DNA from: Hippasteria phrygiana
Lineage: Eukaryota > Echinodermata > Asteroidea > Valvatida > Goniasteridae
Assembly: GCA_037893225.1 (NCBI GenBank)
Contig: JAZGUH010000628.1
Coordinates: forward strand, 496,001 to 560,000
DNA: 64,000 nt
Reading direction: 5' to 3'
In this document: one piece after another, positions 15,001 to 25,694 of the stretch
Numbering within the stretch: the stretch's first letter is position 1
Layout of the letters: every line of letters starts with the position of its first letter
Program-made: the position numbers and the translations under genes
The notes under the pieces: generated by a model
What the model saw: only the letters and a program-made list of their open reading frames with translations
What the model was told of the DNA's origin: nothing
Databases searched by the model: none

Positions 15001-18000
15001 AAATGGTAAGGCTATAGCCTTGTTTCATCATTTTGGGGTGAAAAACGTTCAAAAACCACAATTACTCAAAAACTTTAAAATCAGTCCAAATGGTAAGGCT
15101 ATAGCCTTGTTTCATCATTTTGGGGTGAACAACGTTCAAAAACAACAATTACTCAAAAACTTTAAAATCAGTCCAAATGGTAAGGCTATAGCCTTGTTTT
15201 ATCATTTTTGGGTGCAAAACGTTCAAAAACAACAATTACTCAAAAACTTTAAAATCAGTCCAAATAGTAAGGCTATAGCCTTGTGTTTCATCATTTTTGG
15301 GTGCAAAACGTTCAAAAACAACAATTACTCAAAAAACTTTAAAATCAGTCCAAATAGTAAGGCTATAGCCTTGTGTTTCATCATTTTTGGGTGAAAAACG
15401 TTCCAAAACAACAATTACTCAAAAACTTCAAAATGGTAAGGCTATAGCCTTGTGTTTCATAATTTTTGGGTGAAAAACGTTCAAAAACAACAATTACTCA
15501 AAACATTTTGGGGTGAAAAACGTTCAAAAACCACAATTACTCAAAAACTTTAAAATGGTAAGGCTATAGCCTTGTGTTTCATAATTTTTGGGTGAAAAAC
15601 GTTCAAAAACCACAATTACTCAAAAACTTTAAAATCAGTCCAAATAGTAAGGCTATAGCCTTGTGTTTCATCATTTTTGGGTGAAAATCGTTCAAAAACA
15701 ACAATTACTCAAAAACTTTAAAATCAGTCCAAATGGTAAGGCTATAGCCTTGTGTTTCATCATTTTTGGGTGAAAAACGTTCCAAAACAACAATTACTCA
15801 AAACATTTTGGGGTGAAAAACGTTCAAAAACCACAATTACTCAAAAACTTTAAAATGGTAAGGCTATAGCCTTGTGTTTCATAATTTTTGGGTGAAAAAC
15901 GTTCAAAAACAACAATTACTCAACTTCAAAATCAGTCAAAATGGTTAGGCTATAGCCTTGTGTTTCCTCATTTTGGGGTGAAAATCGTTCAAAAACAACA
16001 ATTACTCAAAAACTTTAAAATCAGTCCAAATAGTAAGGCTATAGCCTTGTGTTTCATCATTTTTGGGTGAAAAACGTTCAAAAACAACAATTACTCAAAA
16101 ACTTTAAAATCAGTCCAAATGGTAAGGCTATAGCCTTGTTTCATCATTTTTGGGTGAAAAACGTTCAAAAACAACAATTACTCAAAAACTTTAAAATCAG
16201 TCCAAATAGTAAGGCTATAGCCTTGTGTTTCATCATTTTTGGGTGAAAAACGTTCAAAAACAACAATTACTCAAAAACTTTAAAATCAGTCAAAATGGTA
16301 AGGCTATAGTCTTGTTTCATCATTTTGGGGTGAAAAACGTTCAAAAACAACAATTACTCAAAAACTTTAAAATCAGTCCAAATGGTAAGGCTATAGCCTT
16401 GTTTCATCATTTTTGGGTGAAAAACGTTCAAAAACAACAATTACTCAAAAACTTTAAAATCAGTCCAAATGGTAAGGCTATAGCCTTGTTTCATCATTTT
16501 GGGGTGAAAAACGTTCAAAAACCACAATTACTCAAAAACTTTAAAATCAGTCCAAATGGTAAGGCTATAGCCTTGTGTTTCATCATTTTTGGGTGAAAAA
16601 CGTTCAAAAACAACAATTACTCAAAAACTTTAAAATGGTAAGGCTATAGCCTTGTGTTAAATCATTTTTGGGTGAAAAACGTTCAAAAACAACAATTACT
16701 CAAAAACTTTAAAATCAGTCAAAATGGTAAGGCTATAGCCTTGTTTCCTCATTTTGGGGTGAAAATCGTTCAAAAACAACAATTACTCAAAAACTTTAAA
16801 ATCAGTCCAAATAGTAAGGCTATAGCCTTGTGTTTCATCATTTTTGGGTGAAAAACGTTCAAAAACAACAATTACTCAAAAACTTTAAAATCAGTCCAAA
16901 TGGTAAGGCTATAGCCTTGTTTCATCATTTTTGGGTGAAAAACGTTCAAAAACAACAATTACTCAAAAACTTTAAAATCAGTCCAAATAGTAAGGCTATA
17001 GCCTTGTGTTTCATCATTTTTGGGTGAAAAACGTTCAAAAACAACAATTACTCAAAAACTTTAAAATCAGTCAAAATGGTAAGGCTATAGCCTTGTTTCA
17101 TATTTTGGGGTGAAAAACGTTCAAAAACCACAATTACTCAAAAACTTTAAAATCAGTCCAAATAGTAAGGCTATAGCCTTGTGTTTCATCATTTTTGGGT
17201 GAAAAACGTTCAAAAACAACAATTACTCAAAAACTTTAAAATGCTAAGGCTATAGCCTTGTGTTTCATCATTTTTGGGTGAAAAACGTTCCAAAACAACA
17301 ATTACTCAAAAACTTTAAAATCAGTCCAAATGGTAAGGCTATAGCCTTGTTTCATCATTTTGGGGTGAAAAACGTTCCAAAACAACAATTACTCAAAAAC
17401 TTTAAAATCAGTCCAAATGGTAAGGCTATAGCCTTGTGTTTCATCATTTTTGGGTGAAAAACGTTCAAAAACAACAATTACTCAAAAACTTTAAAATCAG
17501 TCCAAATGGTAAGGCTATAGCCTTGTTTCATCATTTTGGGGTGAAAAACGTTCAAAAACAACAATTACTCAAAAACTTTAAAATCAGTCCAAATGGTAAG
17601 GCTATAGCCTTGTGTTTCATCATTTTTGGGTGAAAAACGTTCAAAAACCACAATTACTCAAAAACTTCAAAATCAGTCCAAATAGTAAGGCTATAGCCTT
17701 GTGTTTCATCATTTTGGGGTGAAAAACGTTCAAAAACAACAATTACTCAAAAACTTTAAAATCAGTCCAAATGGTAAGGCTATAGCCTTGTTTCATCATT
17801 TTTGGGTGAAAAACGTTCAAAAACAACAATTACTCAAAAACTTTAAAATCAGTCCAAATGGTAAGGCTATAGCCTTGTTTCATCATTTTTGGGTGAAAAA
17901 CGTTCAAAAACCACAATTACTCAAAAACTTTAAAATCAGTCCAAATGGTAAGGCTATAGCCTTGTTTCATCATTGTGTTTCCTCATTTTTGGGTGAAAAA

Positions 18001-18537
18001 CGTTCAAAAACAACAATTACTCAAAAACTTCAAAATGGTAAGGCTATAGCCTTGTGTTTCATAATTTTTGGGTGAAAAACGTTCAAAAACAATTACTCAA
18101 ACAATTTTGGGGTGAAAAACGTTCAAAAACCACAATTACTCAAAAACTTTAAAATGGTAAGGCTATAGCCTTGTGTTTCCTCATTTTTGGGTGAAAAACG
18201 TTCAAAAACAACAAATACTCAAAAACTTTAAAATCAGTCAAAATGGTAAGGCTATAGCCTTGTTTCATCATTTTGGGGTGAAAAACGTTCAAAAACCACA
18301 ATTACTCAAAAACTTTAAAATCAGTCCAAATGGTAAGGCTATAGCCTTGTTTCATCATTGTGTTTCCTCATTTTTGGGTGAAAAACGTTCAAAAACAACA
18401 ATTACTCAAAAACTTCAAAATGGTAAGGCTATAGCCTTGTGTTTCATAATTTTTGGGTGAAAAACGTTCAAAAACAACAATTACTCAAAAACTTTAAAAT
18501 CAGTCCAAATGGTAAGGCTATATATAGCCTTGTGTTG
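1..18537 (+). repeat. Satellite array, 87/89-bp monomers with a 14-bp palindrome
   Basis: Continuous tandem array of about 210 monomers that begins before the window. Each monomer holds the palindrome AAGGCTATAGCCTT, then a TTTCATCATTTT segment, then GGGTGAAAAACGTTC and an A-rich tail ending AAAATCAGTCCAAAT. Two length forms exist. The 87-bp form has CTTGTTTCAT and the 89-bp form has CTTGTGTTTCAT. They often alternate to give a 176-bp dimer, for example starts at 5474, 5650 and 5826. Shorter forms lack the CAGTCCAAAT part or lose part of the A-rich block. The 87-bp form is a multiple of three, so fortuitous open frames of 65-182 codons recur on the plus strand. They end at the 89-bp form and are not genes. 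Position relative to a centromere or telomere cannot be told from the window. Confidence 0.97.
4680..14570 (+). repeat. Three higher-order copies (~3 kb) inside the satellite
   Basis: Rare variant monomers recur in the same order at fixed offsets. AAAATGCTAAGG occurs near 4750, 7695 and 10953. ATCGTTTAAAAAC occurs near 5058, 8004 and 11262. GGGGTAAAAAACG occurs near 6526, 9472 and 12730. The offset is 2945-2946 between copies one and two and 3258-3259 between two and three. The single-base change in the first offset comes from one extra A near 8366. Copy three carries one further 352-bp local duplication (13488 versus 13840), after which the offset becomes 3610. A smaller 1048-bp duplication links 4074-4623 with 5122-5671. 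Confidence 0.9.
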
Positions 18538-18540
18538 CAA

Positions 18541-18780
18541 AAGGGGAGTTTGTTCTATGACGCCAGATTTGTTTACTGCCCGCAGTGACGACTTTTAGAC
18601 AAATAGCACCAGCGGGCTATGCTGCGCTAGAGGGGACTTGATAAAACATAGCTCCCAAAAGTCACTTTTTGATTATTTCATGGCAGAAATAATTGGCCGT
18701 TCTATTTTACAATATGCAATCTAAAAAAGAACTCAAAAATCACGCAGAATTCTCAGAAATCAACAACATCTTTAACCTCA
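18541..18780. other. Array edge and unique sequence, no gene seen
   Basis: The satellite stops at CTTGTGTTGCAAAAGG. The next 240 bp have ordinary base composition and no repeat or coding signal that I recognise. Confidence 0.6.
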
Positions 18781-19137
18781 AAATGGGAATTTCTCTTCAC
18801 AATTTTTCTCTTCCCGGGGAATTCATTTTCGTTTCACAAAATGTGATTTTCTTTTTCCAAAGTGGGAAAAAAAAATCACACCTTTTCACACAAGTGGAAC
18901 ATTTTTTCACACATTTGCTCTCACTTGTGTGAAAATGTGTGAACAAAATTCATGCCTTTTCACAAAAGTGGCAAAATATTTTCACACCTTTTCTCTAAGT
19001 AGGAAAATAATTTCCTACATGAATTCGCAAGGGGGGGAGGGGAATTTAAGTGCAAAATATGAAATGTGAATGTGAATGGGAATTCTTTTTACAAAATTTC
19101 CCATTTCCATTCACAGTGTTAACTTTCAATTGGAACT
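18780..19137 (+). mobile_element. Interspersed element with internal TTTTCACACAAGTGG repeats, copy 1
   Basis: A ~350-bp element built from several imperfect copies of a ~35-bp unit (TTTTCACACAAGTGGGAAAA type). It is followed by a G-rich stretch and an end block reading CATTCACAGTGTTAACTTTC. The same layout occurs at 30937-31207, and reversed at 41092-41449, which makes it a dispersed family. This copy is diverged and its left end is not sharp. Confidence 0.75.
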
Positions 19138-19337
19138 AGATTCGATTTCAGGCACTTGTACAAAATGCCATTTTTCATCCAAAACTGACAGGGGGTGTAG
19201 CTTGTCGTTTTTTTTTCGGCTGGAAAAAGGATTGTTGTCATTAAAATTACACAAAACACAGTTTAGTGTAATTCTGGAGAGTTTTTATTCATAATCAGTT
19301 GAAGCTCACAAAATTTGAAAAACGAGTAAGCCTACTA

Positions 19338-19794
19338 CAGTGTGTCCCACAAAAAAGGAAACTCATCTTATCGGGTAAATTACTGATTAATCAAATTGTT
19401 TCTTCAAAAGTGTATACCTTATTAGAAAGTTCATTCTATCCTCTTTCATGTGACACATGGACGACCGAGCAGAGGCAATCCAAATTCATAGTGTCAGAGT
19501 TCCGTTTGCTCAGAACGGGTGGTTGGTAGTTACAATGGGAGGGAATCTGTTATGTAACAAGCAGACCTCCTTATTCCTTGAGTCATGATGTGTACATAAA
19601 TGCCCCACTTATCCCGAACAAAACCAAATCTGGAATAGCAACTTCAAATTCTCTCTGATCAGTCATGCATGATGCTACCATTATAATTTCATATCATATG
19701 AAAGAAGACAAGATGATCTTTTATGGGGAATAAAATATTTGGTCGTTAGGTAACTTACCTGAAAAGATGGTTTCCTTTTTTGTGGGACACCTTG
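19338..19794. mobile_element. 457-bp terminal-inverted-repeat element (MITE)
   Basis: Left end CAGTGTGTCCCACAAAAAAG and right end CTTTTTTGTGGGACACCTTG are near-perfect inverted repeats. Similarity continues inward for about 45 bp (TCATCTTATCGGGTAAATTA against the reverse of TAACTTACCTGAAAAGATGG). There is no transposase frame. The end sequence resembles mariner-like MITEs, but a clear target duplication was not found, so the superfamily is left open. Confidence 0.75.
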
Positions 19795-20299
19795 CAAGAA
19801 TAAATTCCTGAATATTTTAACAAATTAATTTTTTCCTTCACTATGGTAAACAATTTTTTAAAATATGCGCACGTGTATGCCCTGTACAATAACTAAAGTG
19901 GTTTTTGAGCTTTTTCCTAACAATTTTTGATCAATTGAGAAACAGAATTGTTGCTCAGAGTCGCCCAGTTCATGATCCATTCATTGAATACACAGAAAAT
20001 ATAGCACTTTAACCCTAACCTTCCCAAATCCTTCAAAATCGTCTGCCAAATAGAGGAATTTGGAGGATTGAGGGCATAAGAGGATTTTGCCTCTGGAGGA
20101 AAGGTCATCAGGCCTAATCTGATGCTGGATGATTTTGGAGGATTGAGATTACTGGGGCATTAATATTCAACACCCACTGGATGATTTTGCAGGATTCAGG
20201 CAGTGGTCCCCAGTAACAAACATTGGAGGAATTTGGAATCGGGGGATATTGGAGGATTCAGGCTACATGTACGAAAATGATGTAGGGAGTTAGGGTTAA

Positions 20300-20383
20300 T
20301 GACAAACTTTGCACAAGCTTTCGTAGCAACAACTTCATTTCATCTGATGAAGTAGTTGCTACGAACGCTTACAAATGCAAAGT
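20300..20383. repeat. Hairpin repeat
   Basis: Arms CGTAGCAACAACTTCAT and ATGAAGTAGTTGCTACG flank a short spacer. Outer flanks ACTTTGCA and TGCAAAGT also pair, so the whole 80-bp block can fold back. It probably is a small MITE remnant or inverted duplication. Confidence 0.7.
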
Positions 20384-21120
20384 TTTTACCCTAATTAGTC
20401 AGTAAAGTGCTATATAATTTTCCGATATTGGTATTATTGCCCGAATAACACTGCTACCAACCAGATAATTCATTAAATACAATAATTTCACAGAATAAAA
20501 TACACAGATTTAGAAAACATTAAATTGACACTAAAAGGTTAAACTATAACAAGGAGATTTTCTCTGCAGCAAAATATTTTACATGTTCATGTACCTACAT
20601 GAATTACAATAGTCTATCATATACATTTTATGTACATCCAAGTTTTGAAAAATCGTTATTGAATACCTGAATCGATTTTACAGAATCATTTTGTTCCTTT
20701 TTCCCCAAAGCACAAGTCATGGTCTCTCTCCAATGCATCAAAACCAGAATTACGAATACAATATTTATTTAAATTTTGAAAGAAATAATCAATTGTCATT
20801 CTCTTTTTAGCTCTTTAACAAAACAAAACAAAGATGAATAAGTGCATAATTTTCAATGGAATTTCATGTTTTTGACAAATAGATCTTTAGCAAACAAAAC
20901 ACCCAATGATAGACTGATTGTTTATAATGAAGTTCTTATCTAACAAAATGTACAAATATGGCTGAATGCATGTGGATTAGTGGCCGCAGGAAAAATATTT
21001 TTTATGGAGGATTTCAAACACCAAAATTGGAACATTTGTCAAAAGAAAAAACAACTAAATTTGTTAAATTCAGTGACAGTAACTTTAGCAACCCCTCTTT
21101 AAGGTAATCCATCTTTTGTT
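20384..21120. other. AT-rich non-coding stretch
   Basis: No exon, RNA gene or repeat was recognised. Only short frames occur. Confidence 0.5.
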
Positions 21121-21224
21121 TGCTAATTGTTAACTCGTTTTTGTGTGTGTGTGTGTACGTGCACTGTATATATCTCCGAGGACAAGAGAAGAAAGGAAAC
21201 ACAAAGAAACCTTTCAGTCCTCGA

Positions 21225-21933
21225 ACGTAGAGTCTTTTGTTGAAATCAGTCCTCGAACGTAAGGATACGTGCTTAGTCTATGGGGGTTGGTTATATTAAA
21301 GGAACAATAGGAAACACAAAGCATTGTCCTCAGACGTATTGGGGAAGTACGACTGAATGTGCGTGGGCGCGTTGGTGTATTCAAACCGCGGACGAAAAAT
21401 GCCAGAGAACAAAAGAGAACAATATCGTCCGCGATTCCCAGCATACGTCCGCGATTGGAAGTGTGTACAAAACCTATGGAGGCCTTCCGAAAAAGTTAGA
21501 GTATAAACAAAAGAGGAACAATGGGACGTCCGCGTTTGGAGGTCGGTACACGACTGTGTGTGTGTGAGTTTGTATATGCCGGCAATCGTGGACCTAGGAC
21601 AAAAGAATTCGAGCGTAGACAAAGGGTCCACGTTTGACCTAACGTCCACGATTGAAAATCGTATAAACAAAAGAGGAACAATGGGAGGTCCACGATTGCA
21701 CCCGTTTACATGACTGTGTGTGTGTGTGTGTGTGGGCGCGTTGGCGTATTCAAACTGCGGACGTAAAATGCCAGAGAACAAAAGAGAACAATATCGTCCG
21801 CGATTCCCAGCATACGTCCGCGATTGGAAGTGTGTACAAAGTATAGACTATAAAAGTTAGAGTATAAACAAAAGAGGAACAATGGGACGTCCGCGTTTGG
21901 AGGTCGGTACACGACTGTGTGTGTGTGTGTGTG
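21225..21933 (+). repeat. Tandemly duplicated ~370-bp unit with GT microsatellites
   Basis: The block GTGGGCGCGTTGG...GTCCGCGATTCCCAGC...GTACACGACTGTGTG at about 21363-21567 recurs at 21731-21933, about 370 bp downstream. A more diverged partial copy (GGTCCACGATTG type) lies between them. Each unit ends in a (GT)n run, at about 21552, 21715-21734 and 21917-21933. Minus-strand frames of up to 161 codons here encode THTHTH and similar low-complexity peptides and are not genes. Confidence 0.85.
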
Positions 21934-21934
21934 C

Positions 21935-22125
21935 AAAATCAGTCCAAATGGCAAGGCTGTAGTTTCAGCATTTTTGGGCGAAAAACTTTTGTTTTTCTCA
22001 TAATGGGGTAAAAAAAAACCTGACTTCATAAAAACACTTAAATTTCAAAATCAGTCCACATGGCCTTGTGTTTTATCATTTTGGGGTGAAAAACCGTTAC
22101 TTGATAAAAAACACTCAAAACGATT
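21935..22125 (+). repeat. Two diverged orphan monomers of the window-start satellite
   Basis: AAAATCAGTCCAAATGGCAAGGCTGTAG, read here in two parts, then ATTTTTGGGCGAAAAAC, and a second unit with AAATCAGTCCACATGGCCTT and TTTTGGGGTGAAAAACCGTT match satellite monomers with many substitutions. They lie 3.4 kb outside the array, immediately after a (GT)n run. They are either the source of the array or a decayed outpost. Confidence 0.8.
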
Positions 22126-22826
22126 GATAAAAACAATCATACGGCATGAACATTTCTTAAATGAAATTTGTTGAACACTGAGAGAGAACCTTTCGCAGGG
22201 CCCCTCCTCTCTTTTACGCTCTGAGGTAATTAATTAATTCATTCATTCATTCATTCATGTTAATAATTGCTTAATTGTTTGGTCCAAAAATGCACACTTG
22301 AACTTTGACATAATTTAAATCTCTGGAATCAACTTAAAAGGGAAAACATTACTTTGTAGCAAAAGTTCTGCGACTCTAACATGCATACAAAAAAATGTTA
22401 CAAAGTTCAGCACCTGGAATATGTGCTGTTCTACATTTTTGCATGACCTGACACTGAAATTTGGGAAGACAATAATACAAACATTGGTCAAGAAATTGTG
22501 TCGAAAAACTAGATGCAGCATGGAGAGAATGATCCACAAATACTATAACTTGATATTTTTAAGGACTGGAAAGTGGAATGTTGCAAAAATATATGTTTAA
22601 ATGCATTTTCACAAACTGATTGGAATTTTACTTACATACTGAATTTTACACGTGTGCAGATCTGTGTCTCAAACTTAACTCTAGAGTTTCTGGCCGACTC
22701 TACAATGTACTATGGGCAAATTTCATGCAGCCACTATAAGCACACTATTTTTTTACGAAGAGAAAAGTATGGTGACCAGCCATAATAGAGAGGTTTTGCA
22801 CGTTAACATTTACGGATGCATGCCCT
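22126..22826. other. Non-coding stretch with a short (ATTC)n run
   Basis: An (ATTC)n microsatellite lies at about 22228-22257. Nothing else was recognised. Confidence 0.5.
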
Positions 22827-22827
22827 T

Positions 22828-22874
22828 ACAAAAATCTCCCATGCAAAACCCCATGGGAATTGCATGGTGAATTG
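22828..22874. repeat. 47-bp quasi-palindromic repeat, copy 1
   Basis: ACAAAAATCTCCCATGCAAA continues to CCCCATGGGAATTGCATGG. CCATGCAATTCCCATGG and CCCATGCAAAACCCCATGGG are near reverse complements. The same 47 bp recur at 25464-25510 in direct orientation. Confidence 0.8.
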
Positions 22875-23072
22875 GACACCATGGGAGGTTTATGTATTGG
22901 CACGTACAGATATGATTACCATAATGCATAAAGTTCATATTCGTGACGCTGCGAAACCTCACTTTTGTCATGTGATGTGTACTGCCCGGGACTGTTCATT
23001 AGCTGATTTTTACTTACATGCAGCAATATTTAACCATGAAGCAGCTCTAAATTGGGCCTCGATCATACCGTC

Positions 23073-23575
23073 GAGGGGTGTGCATTTACGGGTAGTAAAA
23101 GAACCGGGTACCCGATTGAAAAAAAATACGGGTACCCGTTAAAGACACCCAACCCAAAACTTCCAATCCCGGAAGTTGTAATAATGTCTTTCTCCGAAAC
23201 ATGCATGCGTCGGCATATCACAAAAGACGGTTGTCCGGAAGCTTTATATAGTTGTATTTATTGTGGAATGAAGCATGCTACATGTATTATGTCTCGTCAA
23301 GGCTCTTTATCCATACCAAGACTACAAAAACCACGACCGGTAAATTCCCTTTATTGTCAACTTTAGTGAGCATCATAAACATGAAATATGTGCTGGTTTC
23401 CCATGTGGTCGGGTTTCAATTTTGAAAATTCCCGACAAATAACATTCAAAACCTTTCCTTTTTCATTGTCATGCGACAATGTAAAGTTGTACGGGTACTC
23501 GATTCCATAATCTGGAACCGGTTCCTGACATGAACGGTCGGGTACTCGGGTACCCGGTTCCAATACACACCACTA
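23073..23575. mobile_element. hAT-like non-autonomous element, family 1, copy 1
   Basis: Ends GAGGGGTGTGCA and TACACACCACTA with subterminal CGGGTACCCG and ACCGGGTACCCG motifs. It matches the complete copy at 35410-36022 in the opposite orientation. The 8-bp target duplication is no longer evident here. No transposase frame is present. It lies just downstream of the DCLK stop codon. Confidence 0.8.
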
Positions 23576-23842
23576 GATGATACATAAATGTCGTCACCAG
23601 CTCCGACCAAGTTTGTCAATAATCAGTTTTATAATATCTATATGCAAAGTACCATGCAATGTAAAAAATCAGGGTCGATTTCACACTACTCACTGCACTT
23701 ACGTGTTGAAGGGTTGCCTCTCAGCCCAGTGATGTGCCCAGTTCTACGCATCGGCACCAAGACCACATTTGATGAAAGCAAATCAGGAATTTCTCTCAGT
23801 CCTTGGCATGGTTTCCTTGGCCCCGCCTTTATTTGGCTCCGC

Positions 23843-24048
23843 CTACATGTGTACCGCGTTCCGTTTCACACTCTTCCGCCCTTCAAAGTTCTTCTCCAGG
23901 TTCATGGAGACCTCCCGCTGTAGGTTGGGCAGGCTGTCCTTGACTGTCCCCCCACCGCTGACCACCCACGGATGGGCCAGGACCTGTTTGGCCGTATAGC
24001 GCTGCCGCTTGCTGACCACCAGCAGATGGTCAATCAAATCTTTGGCAT
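23843..24048 (-). CDS. DCLK: DCLK last exon: kinase C-terminus and stop
   Basis: 206 bp after acceptor AAAACAG|ATGCCA. It completes a split Asp codon and reads AKDLIDHLLVVSKRQRYTAK, then QVLAHPWVVSGGGTVKDSLP, ending ...KNFEGRKSVKRNAVHM and a TAG stop. R-Y-T-A-x-Q-x-L-x-H-P-W-V is the conserved end of CaMK-group kinase domains. About 30 residues follow, rich in Asn, Glu and basic residues, with no calmodulin-binding or PDZ-type tail that I recognise. A TTTATT on the plus strand at 23828 gives an AATAAA only about ten bases after the stop, which is unusually close for a polyadenylation signal. A GT inside GCGGTACAC near the end could be an alternative donor to a further 3' exon. Confidence 0.88.
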
Positions 24049-24146
24049 CTGTTTTGGGGTTATAAAAAATTGTAACTCTATGCAGGAGTATAGACCCGTT
24101 TCATGTGATGTCACCAGTCCATATGGAATTCGTTCGTTTTGGACGG

Positions 24147-24878
24147 TTTGTCATGACGGTCGTCGTCCTGTCCAATGACATGTTTCGCTGAAACTAAGAG
24201 AAGTGATGAATGGATCTTGGCCAATCAACTGGCACCTCTGTAGGGTAACCTTTCTCAAATACCCCTAACCCTCCAGGGCATTTTGGCTAGATGGATCAGA
24301 TTGCATACATGTACATGTACTTGTGTGGAGAGTGCAGCAAAGTGGAGCTGTCAGCACTACTCGCATGTGACAGAGAGGCTGACAGAGAGGCTGATAGAGA
24401 GGCTGACAGAGAGGCTGACAGAGAGGCTGATAGAGAGGCTGACAGAGAGGCTGACAGAGAGGCTGACAGAGAGGCTGACAGAGAGGCTGACAGAGAGGCT
24501 GACAGAGAGGCTGACAGAGAGGCTGACAGAGAGGCTGACAGAGAGGCTGACAGAGAGGCTGACAGAGAGGCTGATAGAGAGGCTGACAGAGAGGCTGACA
24601 GAGAGGCTGACAGAGAGGCTGATAGAGAGGCTGATAGAGGCTGACAGAGAGGCTGATAGAGAGGCTGACAGAGAGGCTGACAGAGAGGCTGATAGAGAGG
24701 CTGATAGAGAGGCTGATAGAGAGGCTGACAGAGAGGCTGACAGAGAGGCTGATAGAGAGGCTGACAGAGAGGCTGACAGAGAGGCTGATAGAGAGGCCAG
24801 TAGGTTGGTCAGGATCCAATAATCACTCCCCTTCATCTCAGCGAGGCATGTGACTGGACGGACGACCGTCATGACAAA
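24147..24878. mobile_element. Inverted-repeat element enclosing a 12-bp minisatellite
   Basis: TTTGTCATGACGGTCGTC at 24147-24164 and its exact reverse complement at 24861-24878 bracket the minisatellite. Further outward the match weakens. It lies in the DCLK intron between the last two coding exons. It looks like a MITE in which the interior became a minisatellite. Confidence 0.7.
24369..24796 (+). repeat. Minisatellite (GACAGAGAGGCT)n, about 36 copies
   Basis: 12-bp unit GACAGAGAGGCT with a common variant GATAGAGAGGCT (C to T). One copy near 24637 has lost four bases. Because 12 is divisible by three, all frames are open on both strands (READ, TERL, SLSV and QPLC repeats) for up to 184 codons. 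These are not genes. Confidence 0.98.
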
Positions 24879-24974
24879 TGTCATGACGAATCGTCAAATA
24901 TGAAATAATGCTCATTGGACCTCTGAATGTTCCCGGTTTCCATAATCTTTGCAGGTTGAAAAACATGTTATATC

Positions 24975-25250
24975 GTTTTCCAATGATTGTCGACAATCAT
25001 TGGAAATAGTCTAGTTCCCCGACCTGATAATTCCCTGACGTCAATAAATTGCTCCCTTTTGTCTAAAGTACATGGTCAGGGAACCGACTACTAGAACAGA
25101 ATTGTCTTTTTTCTTGTTTTCCCAGCATCTATGCATACAAAACTTTAAACAGATCAGTGTTACAGTATTTGCCAGCAAGCTATAAAAATACTAACCCCCA
25201 AATCCATCTATTTCTGAAAATTACAGCAAAAGCAAATGGTGTATACTACA
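24975..25250. mobile_element. Foldback family with CTAGTTCCCCGACC, copy 1
   Basis: It begins with a 24-bp perfect palindrome centred on GTCGAC (24981-25004). TAGTCTAGTTCCCCGACCTG follows, then the inverted counterpart GGTCAGGGAACCGACTACTAG. Shared downstream sequence runs to ATACTAACCCCCAAATCCAT. Related copies lie at 26565-26735 and 37040-37355, with a diverged one at 32485-32793. Confidence 0.75.
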
Positions 25251-25312
25251 TTGAGTTTATAATTATAAACTCAAGAAAGAAAAGTGCGGTTCTTTGAAGA
25301 ACCAGAGGTATA
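25246..25312. repeat. Short palindromes beside the foldback copy
   Basis: TTGAGTTTATAATTATAAACTCAA is a perfect palindrome (written as TTGAGTTTATAA plus its complement). AGTGCGGTTCTTTGAAGAACC just after it is a second small hairpin. Confidence 0.6.
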
Positions 25313-25463
25313 AACTCAACATTTCCATCAGTTACTTTGACCGTCATCAGGACAATGCGTTAAAATCCTTTTGAAGGATTTTGAAGGGATCTGTGAGTAA
25401 ACTTTGGCAAATCAAACATTTAGGAGTTAACCAGGAATCGCAATTCACAAAGCCTTCCCTAAT

Positions 25464-25510
25464 ACAAAAATCTCCCATGCAAAACCCCATGGGAATTGCA
25501 TGGTGAATTG
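25464..25510. repeat. 47-bp quasi-palindromic repeat, copy 2
   Basis: Nearly identical to 22828-22874 and in the same orientation. The two lie 2.6 kb apart, one downstream of and one inside the DCLK transcription unit. Confidence 0.8.
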
Positions 25511-25694
25511 AACTTCAACGTGCCGGCTTCTCAGGGAATTGGCAAGCTTTAAATCCTTTTTCAGAGTTGCCGAGTTTCAGAATCGTCAGGCGATGTCTGA
25601 AATCTACTCCAAGGAAGCACGAATTGGCTACTTCCAGGAGTGAACTACTAAAAAACATGGTTGACATGGTTCGTGGACAACAATCTTATCTTAC

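Noticed and set aside
14846..15394. 182-codon open frame of FHHFWVKNVQKQQ repeats, and about 50 similar shorter frames in 1-18537
   Set aside because: The 87-bp monomer is a multiple of three and has few stops in this frame. The frame is broken by every 89-bp monomer and by small deletions, so it is not selected as protein.
1..18537. CRISPR array
   Set aside because: There are no unique spacers and no cas genes. The whole monomer repeats and the surroundings are eukaryotic.
21296..21781. 161-codon minus-strand frame with THTHTH stretches
   Set aside because: Translation of GT microsatellites and a duplicated unit.
24265..24884. Frames of 117-184 codons with READ, TERL, SLSV and QPLC repeats
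   Set aside because: All are translations of a 12-bp minisatellite, open on both strands at once.
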